32,685 nucleotides of DNA, taken from Spartobacteria bacterium (GTDB lineage: Bacteria; Verrucomicrobiota; Kiritimatiellia; RZYC01). Below, one piece after another: positions 7,875 through 16,871 of the stretch. The notes beneath the pieces were generated by a model that worked only from the letters and a program-made list of their open reading frames with translations, ran no database searches and was not told the DNA's origin. The stretch's first letter is position 1; each line of letters begins with the position of its first letter. A program made the position numbers and the translations under genes. The stretch is taken from the NCBI GenBank assembly GCA_009930475.1, contig RZYC01000046.1:1-32685 (forward strand). The letters are read 5' to 3'.

Positions 7875-8429
7875 TTATGAGTTTCCGTCGGCTTCGAAGG
7901 TCACTCGGGCAATGTAGGGCAATTCACGATAGAAGTTATTGTAATCAAGGCCATATCCCACCACAAATTCATCCTCAATAGTAAACCCGACATGTTCCGC
8001 CTGCATGGTGTTCACACGACGGCTCGGCTTGTCCAGCAATACGCATGCACGACAGCTTCGCGCCCCTTTGCTCATCACATGTTCTTTTGCAAAAGCCAGC
8101 GTTCGCCCCGAATCAAGAATGTCATCGACAATAAAAACATCCGCCCCCGTTAAATCTTCTGTACAGTCTTTTACAACCTCAACCTGTCCTGAAGACGCCG
8201 TACCCGAACCATAGCTGGCCAACATCATAAAATCGACGCGTCCATGAATACCGTCTCTGTTCAGCTCGCGGACTAGATCCGCAAAAAACATGAAGCTTCC
8301 GCGCAGGATACCAATCATAACAAAGTTATCACTACGACAATCCTCTGCCATGTGAACCACAATATCACGAACCCGTTCACGAATTTGCTCTTCGGTTATC
8401 AGTACATTACGAATATGATGCGGATCCAT
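7875..8429 (-). CDS. hpt: Hypoxanthine phosphoribosyltransferase
   Basis: This enzyme salvages hypoxanthine (and often guanine) to IMP/GMP using PRPP. The PRPP-binding signature VDDILDSGRTL is at residues 101-111, the upstream MIGILRGSFMFFADL block at about 38-52, and the base-pocket segment VGYGLDYNNFYRELPYI near the C-terminus. I chose the ATG at 8429 because a perfect AGGAGG (8435-8440) lies 5 bases upstream; this gives 184 residues, the normal family length. The frame is open to 8549, but the extra 40 residues are not family-like. It is probably the first gene of an hpt-lgt-rluD-menG run, with 27 bases to lgt. Confidence 0.95.
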   Translation of the reverse strand: MDPHHIRNVLITEEQIRERVRDIVVHMAEDCRSDNFVMIGILRGSFMFFADLVRELNRDGIHGRVDFMMLASYGSGTASSGQVEVVKDCTEDLTGADVFIVDDILDSGRTLAFAKEHVMSKGARSCRACVLLDKPSRRVNTMQAEHVGFTIEDEFVVGYGLDYNNFYRELPYIARVTFEADGNS

Positions 8430-8463
8430 GATTGCCTCCTGTAAACGGGTAATAAAAGAAGAT

Positions 8464-8493
8464 TGTATATGAGATGAACGCACATGCGACCAA
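8464..8493 (-). promoter_or_regulatory. Possible sigma70-type promoter of hpt operon
   Basis: On the minus strand TTGGTC (8493-8488) is followed after 18 bases by TATACA (8469-8464). Transcription would begin near 8457, leaving a leader of about 28 bases that includes the AGGAGG before hpt. Both hexamers deviate from consensus, so this is only a plausible candidate. Confidence 0.3.
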
Positions 8494-8552
8494 GGGGGAC
8501 GTATGTACGATTCATTCAGTGAAATCTCAAGAATATTCTGATAAAACACAAC

Positions 8553-9989
8553 CTAATCATTGGGATTCACCGGTCTGGGAACAAAGAAATCCATCGTCTT
8601 TTGCTCGATCGTATGAATGACACGTCCCCCGTTAAATGAATGCACCAGATCCCGCATGATCTTCCTCGGGTCACGTACGGTAGATGAAAATATTTTGTCC
8701 ATTTTATGCCGCGTAACGACCACCTGCTCTTTTCCACCCCATATATGTACCGGCTTCGCCATCGTCCACGGATTCAAAGCCCAGTCAATGACTTGCTGAT
8801 CGCTGCACTCGGGATGAGAAAGCCGCAGATCATCTGCCAATGGACTGTCATAATGGAAGGGATAGGCACAAATCACCGGATTATGGTACTGCAGCCTACG
8901 TATAAACTTAATGATCTGCTGCGCCTCATGGCCATTGACTTCTGGACCGCCAACCCAAAAAACCAATTCCGTGAGAATGCCCAGAGACTGCATGGTTCGA
9001 ATCATCTCTTTAAAGGGCTCTTCTGCGTATACGAAACCATAGTCATTTAACCGCTCCGGCATCGTCGAAGGAAAAAGAAATGCAACCCGGCGGCAACCTG
9101 CATCCATGAGTTTCTTAATGGTCTCAAAAGAAAGATATCGGGGAAATACCTGCAATCCCCAGCGCTGAGTATTGCGGATCATCAATAACGCATCAATCCA
9201 GTCACTTAACCGTTTTGGCGTCCACACCCCGGGAGCATCATCAAAAAAAACCTCTGTCATCCCCGTTCCTATACACTTCTGCAAGCAGCACGCCATTCGA
9301 TTCATAGGCCATATCCGTAAAGGGGTTCCTTTTCCTGAAAAATCACGATCAACCGATTCCCCTGTATGACCGCGCGATAATCGGGCATGCACACATATCT
9401 GCCCTGACTGCCGTTTGGCCTTCATATAACCTGACCAGTCTATCTCTGCCCAATCCGGCAAGGCCATCGAATGCAATGACTCCTCCCACAAGGGGGCCCA
9501 ACCCCGCGATGAACGCGACAATAATCCCTGCACGTTTACCAGTCGCTGCGGCACATCATGATAATCAAGCAGATAACGCAAGGGTGCCTCCGGATCACCC
9601 ATCAACGCATAGTCAATCACGTCAAACCGCATCACATGCTCTGCACAGGTAGACGGAAAAGACCCGCACAATGCCGTTGTAATGCCGCTAAACTGCTTTT
9701 TAAGAACCTGCATTACGGCCATCGCTGAGCCTAGATTTTCCAGCGATGCACGCACAACAGCCACTCGTATATCTCGATCCGCCTCCATGCATTGCTGCAG
9801 AGCAAGCTCCACATTGTCCGTCAAATTTAAATCAACAAATACCGACTGATGTCGCGTCCTCTCCTTAATGTAGGCAGATAAACATAACAAATCCCAATCC
9901 GGACCAATGCTCTGGATACGACCCCGATACATCGCTAGCTCCAGCATTTCAAGGTCACGGTTAATCGGATTTATAATCAATACTTTCAT
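8553..9989 (-). CDS. B12-binding/radical-SAM-like protein lacking the cluster cysteines
   Basis: The 478-residue protein has the layout of B12-binding-domain radical SAM proteins: an N-terminal KVLIINPINR start and Rossmann-like region (about 1-155), then a region like the SAM barrel (about 195-400, with the FFDDAPG strand, MDAGCRRVAFLFPSTMPERLNDYG and TELVFWVGGPEV blocks). At the place where CxxxCxxC should follow S-R-G (residues 205-207), the equivalent positions are His208, Ser212 and Arg215, so no 4Fe-4S/SAM chemistry is expected there. It is intact, not frameshifted. The function is unknown; it may be a regulatory or binding pseudoenzyme. It lies 123 bases upstream of hpt. Compare the complete enzyme at 24226-25671. 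Confidence 0.65.
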   Translation of the reverse strand: MKVLIINPINRDLEMLELAMYRGRIQSIGPDWDLLCLSAYIKERTRHQSVFVDLNLTDNVELALQQCMEADRDIRVAVVRASLENLGSAMAVMQVLKKQFSGITTALCGSFPSTCAEHVMRFDVIDYALMGDPEAPLRYLLDYHDVPQRLVNVQGLLSRSSRGWAPLWEESLHSMALPDWAEIDWSGYMKAKRQSGQICVHARLSRGHTGESVDRDFSGKGTPLRIWPMNRMACCLQKCIGTGMTEVFFDDAPGVWTPKRLSDWIDALLMIRNTQRWGLQVFPRYLSFETIKKLMDAGCRRVAFLFPSTMPERLNDYGFVYAEEPFKEMIRTMQSLGILTELVFWVGGPEVNGHEAQQIIKFIRRLQYHNPVICAYPFHYDSPLADDLRLSHPECSDQQVIDWALNPWTMAKPVHIWGGKEQVVVTRHKMDKIFSSTVRDPRKIMRDLVHSFNGGRVIHTIEQKTMDFFVPRPVNPND

Positions 9990-10090
9990 ACCACTCTCTA
10001 ATTGCGTTGTATCACATCATCGGCAGGACCCCACTATTATTAATATAATTCTTATTTTATATATCTCCATCCTATTTTTATATTTTATTT

Positions 10091-10119
10091 TTGACATACC
10101 GCTCGTACCAAACTAGAAT
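10091..10119 (+). promoter_or_regulatory. Near-consensus sigma70 promoter pointing antisense into the kinase gene
   Basis: TTGACA (10091-10096), exactly 17 bases, then TAGAAT (10114-10119, five of six consensus bases). The 60 bases upstream are almost pure A/T, resembling an UP element. It faces right, but the next gene on the right is on the minus strand, so its transcript would be antisense to 10132-10812. It is the best promoter match I noticed in the window. Confidence 0.5.
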
Positions 10120-10131
10120 TCCAGTCGATGT

Positions 10132-10812
10132 TTACAATAGTTGCTCATTCACGGCATCGACAATCAACTGATAATCCGGAAGGCAAAACAACAACAGGTC
10201 TGCCCACTTTTTTGTATGAGCACCATAACGACCAAACTCGCGCACATTGCTATGAACGAACGTGGAGACGGCCTTGGCATGCGAATGCCCGCGATGTCTG
10301 GTATCCCGAGTCAATCGTGTAGCGAACTGTGTTTCCCAATGTGCATCAATGAATATGGAGAAATCTATGAAGGGTAAAAACTGCGAATAACTGGCTATTT
10401 CGCCATCTAATATAACAACTTTTTCAGGGGTGAAACGTTCGGTCCGGTCGCCAACGCCTCGCACAGAATCGTACACCGGCTTTTCAAAGGGTGTCCCATT
10501 GCTTATGCACCGAAGATGCTCCAGCAGCAGCTGGATTCGGTTTGCTCTGGGATGAGCACCAAAGATACACTCTTTCGCTCGACTTGACCGTGATCTCTTG
10601 TAGTCGTCCAGATGAAGTACCGAAGCATTTTTTAAGTGCTCCGCCAGCCTTTGACTGAAGGTACTCTTACCGATACCACCTGGGCCACCAACAGATATAA
10701 TATGATGATTCCGCTCCATCGAGAGAGATTTGACAATTAACTGAGCGGCATATTCTGATGCAGTAAGTCCTGTGGATACGGCTTGATGATGACGCCGTCG
10801 CAGTTTCGTCAT
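10132..10812 (-). CDS. Uridine kinase-like P-loop protein
   Basis: The 226-residue protein has a P-loop GGPGGIGKST at residues 42-51, followed by LHLDDYKRS (about 66-74) in the place of the substrate-binding D-D-Y/F-Y segment of uridine kinase/phosphoribulokinase-type enzymes, then FGAHPRANRIQLLLEHL and KPVYD, which match the family order. About 35 residues precede the P-loop strand, longer than in Udk. I infer nucleoside or small-molecule phosphorylation in the cytoplasm; the substrate is not readable. AAGG lies 8 bases before the ATG. It is divergent from the Memo-AMMECR1 gene across a 144-base gap. Confidence 0.75.
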   Translation of the reverse strand: MTKLRRRHHQAVSTGLTASEYAAQLIVKSLSMERNHHIISVGGPGGIGKSTFSQRLAEHLKNASVLHLDDYKRSRSSRAKECIFGAHPRANRIQLLLEHLRCISNGTPFEKPVYDSVRGVGDRTERFTPEKVVILDGEIASYSQFLPFIDFSIFIDAHWETQFATRLTRDTRHRGHSHAKAVSTFVHSNVREFGRYGAHTKKWADLLLFCLPDYQLIVDAVNEQLL

Positions 10813-10956
10813 GATGTATACCTTAAAATTCGTGTTTTTTCGGATTGATTTCAGAGGCCTACGCCTTTTTTTATGTCATTTCAAGTATAGGGCTTTGACT
10901 GCTTACTTTTTTTGCACTGGATTCAGAATTGAACAACGGGTACAGTATACACAGAA

Positions 10957-12513
10957 ATGAAATACCATCAGACACATCTGCACCGAATCTATGCCATGTT
11001 GTTTATCGTTGCGATAACGGCATCATATTCCGGCGCAAAGGAGGTTGAAATGAACCCGAATTCTGACAAATCTGTACTTTCATCCCGTCTGGCCGGTAGC
11101 TGGTACACAGCTCAACCCGAAATATTACGGTCTGAAATAAATGCTCTTCTCGAAGAGGCAACCGCCCCCGTACATTCCAATGTATGTGCGCTAATTATGC
11201 CGCACGCCGGGCTTGCCTATTCTGGAATGACCGCTGCATATGCTCTGAATGCGACGCATAAGAGTTATAACCGCATCATCGTCATCGGCCCGTCGCATCG
11301 TGTTCCCATGTTCAATCAGGCCAGCATAGCAAAGGTGACTCATTACGCGACACCACTGGGCGAAATTCCGCTTGATTTGGAATTCATACAAAAACTAATA
11401 ACCAATGACTGTTATGTATCCATTCCATCTGCTCATGAAAATGAAAACAGCGTTCAAATGCAACTGCCCCTGTTACAGTCAGCGTTCAGTGATTTCAAAT
11501 TGGTCCCGATCATTGTTGGTGCGCTGGATATAGCAGGTGCGCAATCCATTGCTCAGTCATTATTGCGCGAAATCGATGAGGATACACTGGTCATTGCCAG
11601 CACCGACTTCACTCATTATGGTCGAAATTTTGATTACAGTCCGTTTCCTCTGAACAGTCAGACGCGCTCACGTATTGAACAAGTCGATATGACCGCGTTT
11701 AATTACGTACTGAACAAGGATGCAGCAGGCTGGATTCAATTCATTGAGCATTCCGGAGCAACTATTTGTGGCCGATCTTCAGTCGCGGTTCTACTGGCTA
11801 TGCTGCCAACCAATGCGGAGGTATCTCTCCTTCACTATACGCAATCGGGCGATCTAACAGGCGATTACGCCCATACGGTCAGTTATCTTTCTGCTGCCAT
11901 AACCGGCACGTGGACTGCACAGACAAATCAACCAGCGGTTTCGACAGATGATGCCGCCGGGCTCACTAAAGAGGAGACTCGCACACTGCTGCAATTGGCC
12001 AGAAATACTCTAACCTACTACTTAGAACATCACGTTATGCCGACTCCGTCAGATGTGCATTACACACCCACCGAACATACACTCAACATCATGGGTGCCT
12101 TTGTGACACTGCACAAAAACAAACAACTGCGTGGGTGCATTGGAGAAATTTTCCCCCGGCGGCCACTGGTGGAGGCCGTCATGGAGCATGCCGTCAATTC
12201 CGGAGTAAACGATCCGCGCTTTCCTTCTGTCTCACTAAGTGAACTACCATCCATTGATTTTGAAATATCTGCACTGAGTGCTCCCACCAAGATCAACGAC
12301 TTCCGTCAAATTGTTCTGGGGAAACACGGCGTGGTGCTCTACAAAAATGGTCATTCTGCCGTTTTTCTTCCGCAGGTGGCCACCGAACAGGGCTGGGATA
12401 TTGCCGACACATTGACACACCTGAGCATGAAGGCAGGCCTTTCGCCGAGGGATTGGCAAAGAGGCTGCCGATTTGAGGTTTTTACGGCACAAGTTTTTGG
12501 AGAAAAACAGTGA
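10957..12513 (+). CDS. Memo-AMMECR1 fusion (AmmeMemoRadiSam system proteins B and A)
   Basis: Two domains are joined. Memo (AmmeMemoRadiSam B) spans about residues 43-315, with RLAGSWY, MPHAGLAYSG (81-90), GPSH (110-113) and STDFTHYG; the histidines resemble the metal-site residues of dioxygenase-like Memo proteins. AMMECR1 (system A) spans about 335-515, with the signature LRGCIG. The third member, a dedicated radical SAM protein, is not in the window. The reaction is not known to me. The first ATG gives a leader with a hydrophobic core (residues 14-26) like a signal peptide, but an internal ATG at 11050 has the best ribosome binding site in the window and gives a 487-residue cytosolic form starting 12 residues before the Memo domain. 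The gene ends 9 bases from the convergent epimerase gene. Confidence 0.88.
   Translation: MKYHQTHLHRIYAMLFIVAITASYSGAKEVEMNPNSDKSVLSSRLAGSWYTAQPEILRSEINALLEEATAPVHSNVCALIMPHAGLAYSGMTAAYALNATHKSYNRIIVIGPSHRVPMFNQASIAKVTHYATPLGEIPLDLEFIQKLITNDCYVSIPSAHENENSVQMQLPLLQSAFSDFKLVPIIVGALDIAGAQSIAQSLLREIDEDTLVIASTDFTHYGRNFDYSPFPLNSQTRSRIEQVDMTAFNYVLNKDAAGWIQFIEHSGATICGRSSVAVLLAMLPTNAEVSLLHYTQSGDLTGDYAHTVSYLSAAITGTWTAQTNQPAVSTDDAAGLTKEETRTLLQLARNTLTYYLEHHVMPTPSDVHYTPTEHTLNIMGAFVTLHKNKQLRGCIGEIFPRRPLVEAVMEHAVNSGVNDPRFPSVSLSELPSIDFEISALSAPTKINDFRQIVLGKHGVVLYKNGHSAVFLPQVATEQGWDIADTLTHLSMKAGLSPRDWQRGCRFEVFTAQVFGEKQ
11037..11052 (+). promoter_or_regulatory. Strong internal Shine-Dalgarno and alternative start of Memo-AMMECR1
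   Basis: AAAGGAGG (11037-11044) lies 5 bases before an in-frame ATG at 11050-11052. The upstream ATG at 10957 has no recognisable site. This favours a start at residue 32 of the long form, which would remove the signal-like leader and place the protein in the cytoplasm, or allows two forms from one gene. Confidence 0.6.
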
Positions 12514-12522
12514 ACGGCTGTT

Positions 12523-13581
12523 TTACGTCAACTTCGGCATCCATTCACGGTACCACTCAATAAAACAACGAATCCCTTCGGGGATTTCAGTGGCGGGTTT
12601 GTAGCCGACATCCTTTTCCAAGCCAGTTGTATCGGCATACGTCGCAGGCACATCGCCGGGTTGCAGGGGAAGCATATTTTTTACTGCTTCCTGCCCCAAA
12701 TTGCGCTCGATTTCTTTGATAAAATCCATAAGCCGCACCGGTGCTCCGCGACCAATGTTATAGACTTTATACGGCGCAACAGAACTGGATGGATCAGGAT
12801 GAGCACCCGTCCATTCATTGTTTCCGACTGGAGGGTGATTAATCACGCGCTTGATGCCCTCGACGATATCGTCGACATAGGTAAAATCACGTTCCATCTG
12901 ACCGTTGTTAAACACATCGATAGGCCGGTTTTCGAGAATGGCCTTAGTAAACAAAAACAACGCCATATCCGGCCGCCCCCAGGGTCCATATACGGTAAAA
13001 AAACGTAGCCCCGTAGTAGGAAGTCCATACAGTTGACTATAGGTATGCGCCATCAGTTCATTGCTCTTTTTGCTGGCGGCATACAGACTGATCGGGTGAT
13101 CCACATTATCACGGGTTGAAAAGGGCATTTGCTCATTTAGTCCGTATACACTGGAACTGCTGGCATAAGCCAAATGTTTCACTCCCGTATGACGGCATCC
13201 CTCAAGAATGTTCACAAATCCAACGATATTCGACTGAACATAGGCCATGGGGTTTTCAATGCTGTATCGCACCCCTGCCTGAGCGGCCAGATTACATACG
13301 GCATCAAATTTTTCCTCACGCATCAACGTCATGACCCGCTCACCATCTTCAAGATTGCACCGGATAAAACGGTACCCGTTGTGAAGCCGGCTTTGCACCA
13401 GTTTGCCATACTCTATTTCGTCCTGCGCAATGCCTGTTTGCTCAAGTCGTCCATATTTAATACGAACATCATAGTAATCGTTGATGGAATCAAGCCCCAC
13501 CACTTCAACGCCGCAGGCCAGCATCACCTGTGCAAGATGATATCCAATAAATCCGGCTGTTCCGGTGATCAGTACTTTCAT
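12523..13581 (-). CDS. NAD-dependent epimerase, UDP-glucuronate 4-epimerase type
   Basis: A short-chain dehydrogenase-type sugar-nucleotide epimerase of 352 residues. The NAD-binding GTAGFIG is at 7-13, the serine-rich strand ASSSSVYG at about 140-147, and the catalytic pair Tyr167/Lys171 in YAASK. The segment LDSINDYYDVRIKYGRL (30-46), with its paired aspartates and tyrosines, and the insertion before RFIRCNLED are typical of UDP-glucuronate/galacturonate 4-epimerases in capsule pathways, rather than GalE. It would act in the cytoplasm to supply uronic acid for surface polysaccharide. AGGAG lies 7 bases before the ATG. It converges with the Memo-AMMECR1 gene and diverges from gph. Confidence 0.88.
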   Translation of the reverse strand: MKVLITGTAGFIGYHLAQVMLACGVEVVGLDSINDYYDVRIKYGRLEQTGIAQDEIEYGKLVQSRLHNGYRFIRCNLEDGERVMTLMREEKFDAVCNLAAQAGVRYSIENPMAYVQSNIVGFVNILEGCRHTGVKHLAYASSSSVYGLNEQMPFSTRDNVDHPISLYAASKKSNELMAHTYSQLYGLPTTGLRFFTVYGPWGRPDMALFLFTKAILENRPIDVFNNGQMERDFTYVDDIVEGIKRVINHPPVGNNEWTGAHPDPSSSVAPYKVYNIGRGAPVRLMDFIKEIERNLGQEAVKNMLPLQPGDVPATYADTTGLEKDVGYKPATEIPEGIRCFIEWYREWMPKLT

Positions 13582-13761
13582 GACATAACTCCTATAAAAT
13601 AACTACCTGCCTCTGCATAAACGGTAGTGGATAGTGCTCTATGAATGGGGCTTTTGTCACGAAAAAGCACTGGAAAAAATCAGGATGCGTCTTGCTGTTC
13701 AACAGGTTTACCGCTATGTATAGTCCATGTTTTGGAACATTATGTACAGGATACAGGGATT

Positions 13762-14436
13762 ATGATAAAGGCACTTTTATTTGACTTAGACGGAACACTG
13801 CTCAATACGCTGGCTGATTTGGCCGACGCAGTTAATCGCACGATGCGGAAACACGGCTATGCCGAACATCCGCAGGATGCCTATCGCTTCTTCGTGGGGT
13901 GCGGCATGGAAAAACTGATTATCAGAGCACTGCCGGAACAAGCCAGAACACCGCAAGTTATCGCGGACTGTAAAAGAGATTTTATGGAGGATTACGGCAA
14001 AAACTGGATGAATGCTACAGCCCTATATCCGGGCATTGCGGAATTACTCGATAATCTGCAACAAAACGGCATACATATGGCCGTGTTATCTAACAAACCC
14101 CATGAAATGACTAAAAAATGTGTCGAGACCTACATGTCTTCATGGGCGTTCGATGCCGTAATTGGTCAAATCGACGGGATTCCTGTCAAACCTGACCCCA
14201 GCAGTGCCAATAGAATTGTTAAGCTGATAAATGCAAAATCAGATGAATTCCTGTATGTAGGAGATTCTTCCGTCGACATGCGCACTGCGGCTGCCGCAGA
14301 CATGACTGCTGTAGGTGTAACCTGGGGTTTCCGACCCAAAAAAGAACTCATCGATAACGGAGCTCGATACATTATTGATCATCCTTCTGAGCTTGCACAG
14401 ATTATTACCAGCCACACCACGCAGGAAGATAAATAA
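13762..14436 (+). CDS. gph: Phosphoglycolate phosphatase-like HAD hydrolase
   Basis: HAD-superfamily phosphatase of 224 residues. Motif I is FDLDGTLL with the nucleophile Asp8 and acid Asp10; motif II AVLSNKP, motif III lysine near VKPDPSSA, and motif IV YVGDSSVDM are all present. The helical cap between motif I and II is of the Gph type (LADLADAVNRTMRKHGY). I start it at the ATG at 13762, right at the family start; the frame is open further upstream to 13645 but that part is not family-like. Likely role: dephosphorylation of 2-phosphoglycolate or a related small phosphate. Only 4 bases separate its stop from the dbpA start, so the two are co-transcribed. Confidence 0.88.
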   Translation: MIKALLFDLDGTLLNTLADLADAVNRTMRKHGYAEHPQDAYRFFVGCGMEKLIIRALPEQARTPQVIADCKRDFMEDYGKNWMNATALYPGIAELLDNLQQNGIHMAVLSNKPHEMTKKCVETYMSSWAFDAVIGQIDGIPVKPDPSSANRIVKLINAKSDEFLYVGDSSVDMRTAAAADMTAVGVTWGFRPKKELIDNGARYIIDHPSELAQIITSHTTQEDK

Positions 14437-14440
14437 CCTT

Positions 14441-15811
14441 ATGGCCAGTAATGATTTTTCGAGTCTACCCCTGCATACGTCACTGCTAGATAATTTACCT
14501 AGCCTTGGCTACCTCACTATGACCCCGGTGCAGACCGAAAGCCTTCCCAAAATCCTCAAGTCACAGGATGTCATCGTTCAAGCGAAAACCGGCAGCGGAA
14601 AAACCGCAGCCTTCGGACTGGGCATCCTGAATGATATCGATCCGGCAGTAACCAGTGCAACCGCTCTGATTCTCTGCCCAACTCGTGAATTGGCTGAGCA
14701 GGTGGCCGCCGAATTACGTCGACTGGCCCGATGTTTACCAAACATACGCATTGTTACGTTGTGCGGCGGATCTCCCTACTTTAACCAGCGAAATACCATG
14801 GAGCATGGAGCCCATATTGTGGTGGGAACGCCCGGACGTATCGACAAACACATCCGCAAAAACTCATTAATCACGGAACGTATTCGCACACTGGTATTGG
14901 ATGAGGCCGACCGGTTGCTGGACATGGGGTTCTACGACAGCATTATGGACATCATTAAAACCGTACCAAACAACCGTCAAACCATGCTGTTCTCCGCAAC
15001 CTTTCCCGATGCCATCATCGACCTGAGCACATCGATACAGCGCAATGCTAAACGTATTTCCGTGGATACAATGCACGAAATCGGTGCAATAAAACAGCGA
15101 GCATATCTTGTAGAAAAAGATGCAAAGCTCCATGCGTTAATCCAAATTCTCCTCCATCACAATCCGCCATCTTCTGTTGTTTTTTGCAATACGAAACAAA
15201 CATGCAAAGACGTTGCAAAGGCATTAAAATCACGCGGCTTCAGCGTAACAGCAATCCATGGAGATCTTGACCAGCGAGACCGAAACGTAGCACTTACGCT
15301 GTTCACAGGAAAAAGCATTTCCGTTCTGGTCGCAACAGATGTGGCCTCACGAGGTATTGACGTGAAAGATTTATCAGCTGTAATTAATTATGATCTATCT
15401 CCAGACGCAGAAGTACATGTACACCGTATCGGACGCACCGGACGAGCCGGAAAAGAAGGCTTAGCCATCAGTCTTTATCAGGAAACACAGGAATTCCGCA
15501 TCAAACTGTATGAAGAATATATGAATCAGACCATCGAGCGGACACCGCTGCCTGCCGTATCCAATGCAAATCCCTGTACCACTCCCCCAACAATTTCATT
15601 CCACATTCTAGGAGGGAAAAAAAGCAAAATTCGCCCCGGCGACATTCTCGGTGCATTAACAGGCGAAGCAGGAATACCCGGTAGCAGTGTAGGAAAAATA
15701 CACGTTTTTGATCAGCATTCCTATGTGGCAATTGCTAAAAATGATGTAGCAAAAGTAGAAAAATGGGCAAAAGAAGGAACCATTAAACGACGGCGTATTC
15801 AGAGGATGTAA
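14441..15811 (+). CDS. dbpA: ATP-dependent RNA helicase DbpA
   Basis: DEAD-box helicase of 456 residues. Motifs: Q-motif region with TPVQ at 28-31, Walker A AKTGSGKT at 48-55, DEAD at 154-157, SAT at 185-187, and HRIGRTGRAG in the second RecA-like domain. The C-terminal 75 residues (KIRPGDILGALTG...GKIHVFDQHSYVAIAK) are the DbpA RNA-binding domain, which in the family recognises hairpin 92 of 23S rRNA during late 50S assembly. The start at 14441 matches the family; the frame is open to 14375 inside gph. The end lies 7 bases from the convergent RAYT gene. Confidence 0.93.
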   Translation: MASNDFSSLPLHTSLLDNLPSLGYLTMTPVQTESLPKILKSQDVIVQAKTGSGKTAAFGLGILNDIDPAVTSATALILCPTRELAEQVAAELRRLARCLPNIRIVTLCGGSPYFNQRNTMEHGAHIVVGTPGRIDKHIRKNSLITERIRTLVLDEADRLLDMGFYDSIMDIIKTVPNNRQTMLFSATFPDAIIDLSTSIQRNAKRISVDTMHEIGAIKQRAYLVEKDAKLHALIQILLHHNPPSSVVFCNTKQTCKDVAKALKSRGFSVTAIHGDLDQRDRNVALTLFTGKSISVLVATDVASRGIDVKDLSAVINYDLSPDAEVHVHRIGRTGRAGKEGLAISLYQETQEFRIKLYEEYMNQTIERTPLPAVSNANPCTTPPTISFHILGGKKSKIRPGDILGALTGEAGIPGSSVGKIHVFDQHSYVAIAKNDVAKVEKWAKEGTIKRRRIQRM

Positions 15812-15818
15812 CGTTGCA

Positions 15819-16832
15819 TCAACACCAGTTGCCTAAGTCGCGTATCGTATAGATGCCGTGCCATCCACCGCGAACCTTTCGGGCTCCGGTTTTTCTATTT
15901 TCTCCGAAATAACTCCTATTTTCCTCAAAAAAGGACTCAACAAACGCGTGCGAACCAAAGACCTGACCATCCGTAAAAAAGCGACTCCTACATTGCAACC
16001 GTTCAAAATCTGATATTTTCAACCGCTTTTTCAATTTTTCAGGAATCATCTCCTTATCCAGCATCGCAAAACATGGGTTTTTCCTCATCTCATCGTACAT
16101 CAAAACCCGTTCCCAATAAACCGTCGAAGCTGCACCCCATGTGTTCACCTGTTCTGCCACCCGCACCTCGACATCCATTCGTTTCACCCCTGAGGCCAAC
16201 GTCATAATTCCTTGCCTTGCAACAGTAACACCGCCCATAGCCTCACCAAATCCACAAAAACAATACTGCTTTGGATCATCCACCATACCTGCCCGCACAG
16301 GGTTCATCTCAATATATGCAGCCATCGTGCGCAACGCCTGGCCATCTTCCACCAATACACTTTTAAACCGTTGCTCCCATAACGTTCCACTGCGGCGCAT
16401 CCGCCGATTATACCAACAAGTAAAACGCTGCTTCACCTGCTTCATAAATTCACTAACATCATGCATACGTATGAGATAGCGACGCTTATCCTCCGCCACC
16501 GCATCAGTCATCCCCACATCATTCCATCCCTTCCACCGCCCACAAACAACATCCACTTCTTCCGCCGAATACAAAAAACCCAAGCGCCGAATCAAATCCG
16601 CTTCCGTCAACTGCTCAACCTCACCGCGATCGGGCTCTTCCAACAGCAAATGAATATGATTCGTCATTATCGCATACGTCAATACATGCACCCCCGTAAA
16701 CCCCTCTACCCGCCGAATCAATTGCCGCATATGCTCTTTTTCCACATGGCCCAACAGCATCTCACGCCCCACAATACGCGACATGCAGTGATAATAGGCC
16801 AAATAATCCCGTTTGATTCGTTTTCTTCTCAT
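15819..16832 (-). CDS. REP-associated tyrosine transposase (RAYT, Y1_Tnp)
   Basis: A 337-residue HUH-type single-strand transposase of the IS200/RAYT superfamily. The metal-binding HUH motif is His59-Ile-His61 in TNHIHLLLE and the likely nucleophile is Tyr141 in FTCWYNRR; the GTLWEQRFKSVLVEDGQAL and AYIEMNPVRAGMV blocks are typical of RAYTs. It is longer than IS200 TnpA because of a C-terminal extension ending in a K-T-G-A-R-K-V-R-G-G-W pattern. The gene looks intact. It lies between dbpA and a response regulator, and a GGGAC/GTCCC palindrome sits just upstream. A homologous C-terminus occurs at 32585-32685. Confidence 0.92.
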   Translation of the reverse strand: MRRKRIKRDYLAYYHCMSRIVGREMLLGHVEKEHMRQLIRRVEGFTGVHVLTYAIMTNHIHLLLEEPDRGEVEQLTEADLIRRLGFLYSAEEVDVVCGRWKGWNDVGMTDAVAEDKRRYLIRMHDVSEFMKQVKQRFTCWYNRRMRRSGTLWEQRFKSVLVEDGQALRTMAAYIEMNPVRAGMVDDPKQYCFCGFGEAMGGVTVARQGIMTLASGVKRMDVEVRVAEQVNTWGAASTVYWERVLMYDEMRKNPCFAMLDKEMIPEKLKKRLKISDFERLQCRSRFFTDGQVFGSHAFVESFFEENRSYFGENRKTGARKVRGGWHGIYTIRDLGNWC

Positions 16833-16871
16833 GAGCGCATGAAACCAAAATAACCATACTGATGCAAGTTT

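Noticed and set aside
8530-8539. AGAATATTCT palindrome upstream of hpt as an operator
   Set aside because: Ten bases of A/T-rich self-complementarity are expected by chance, and it lies upstream of a weak promoter with no second copy.
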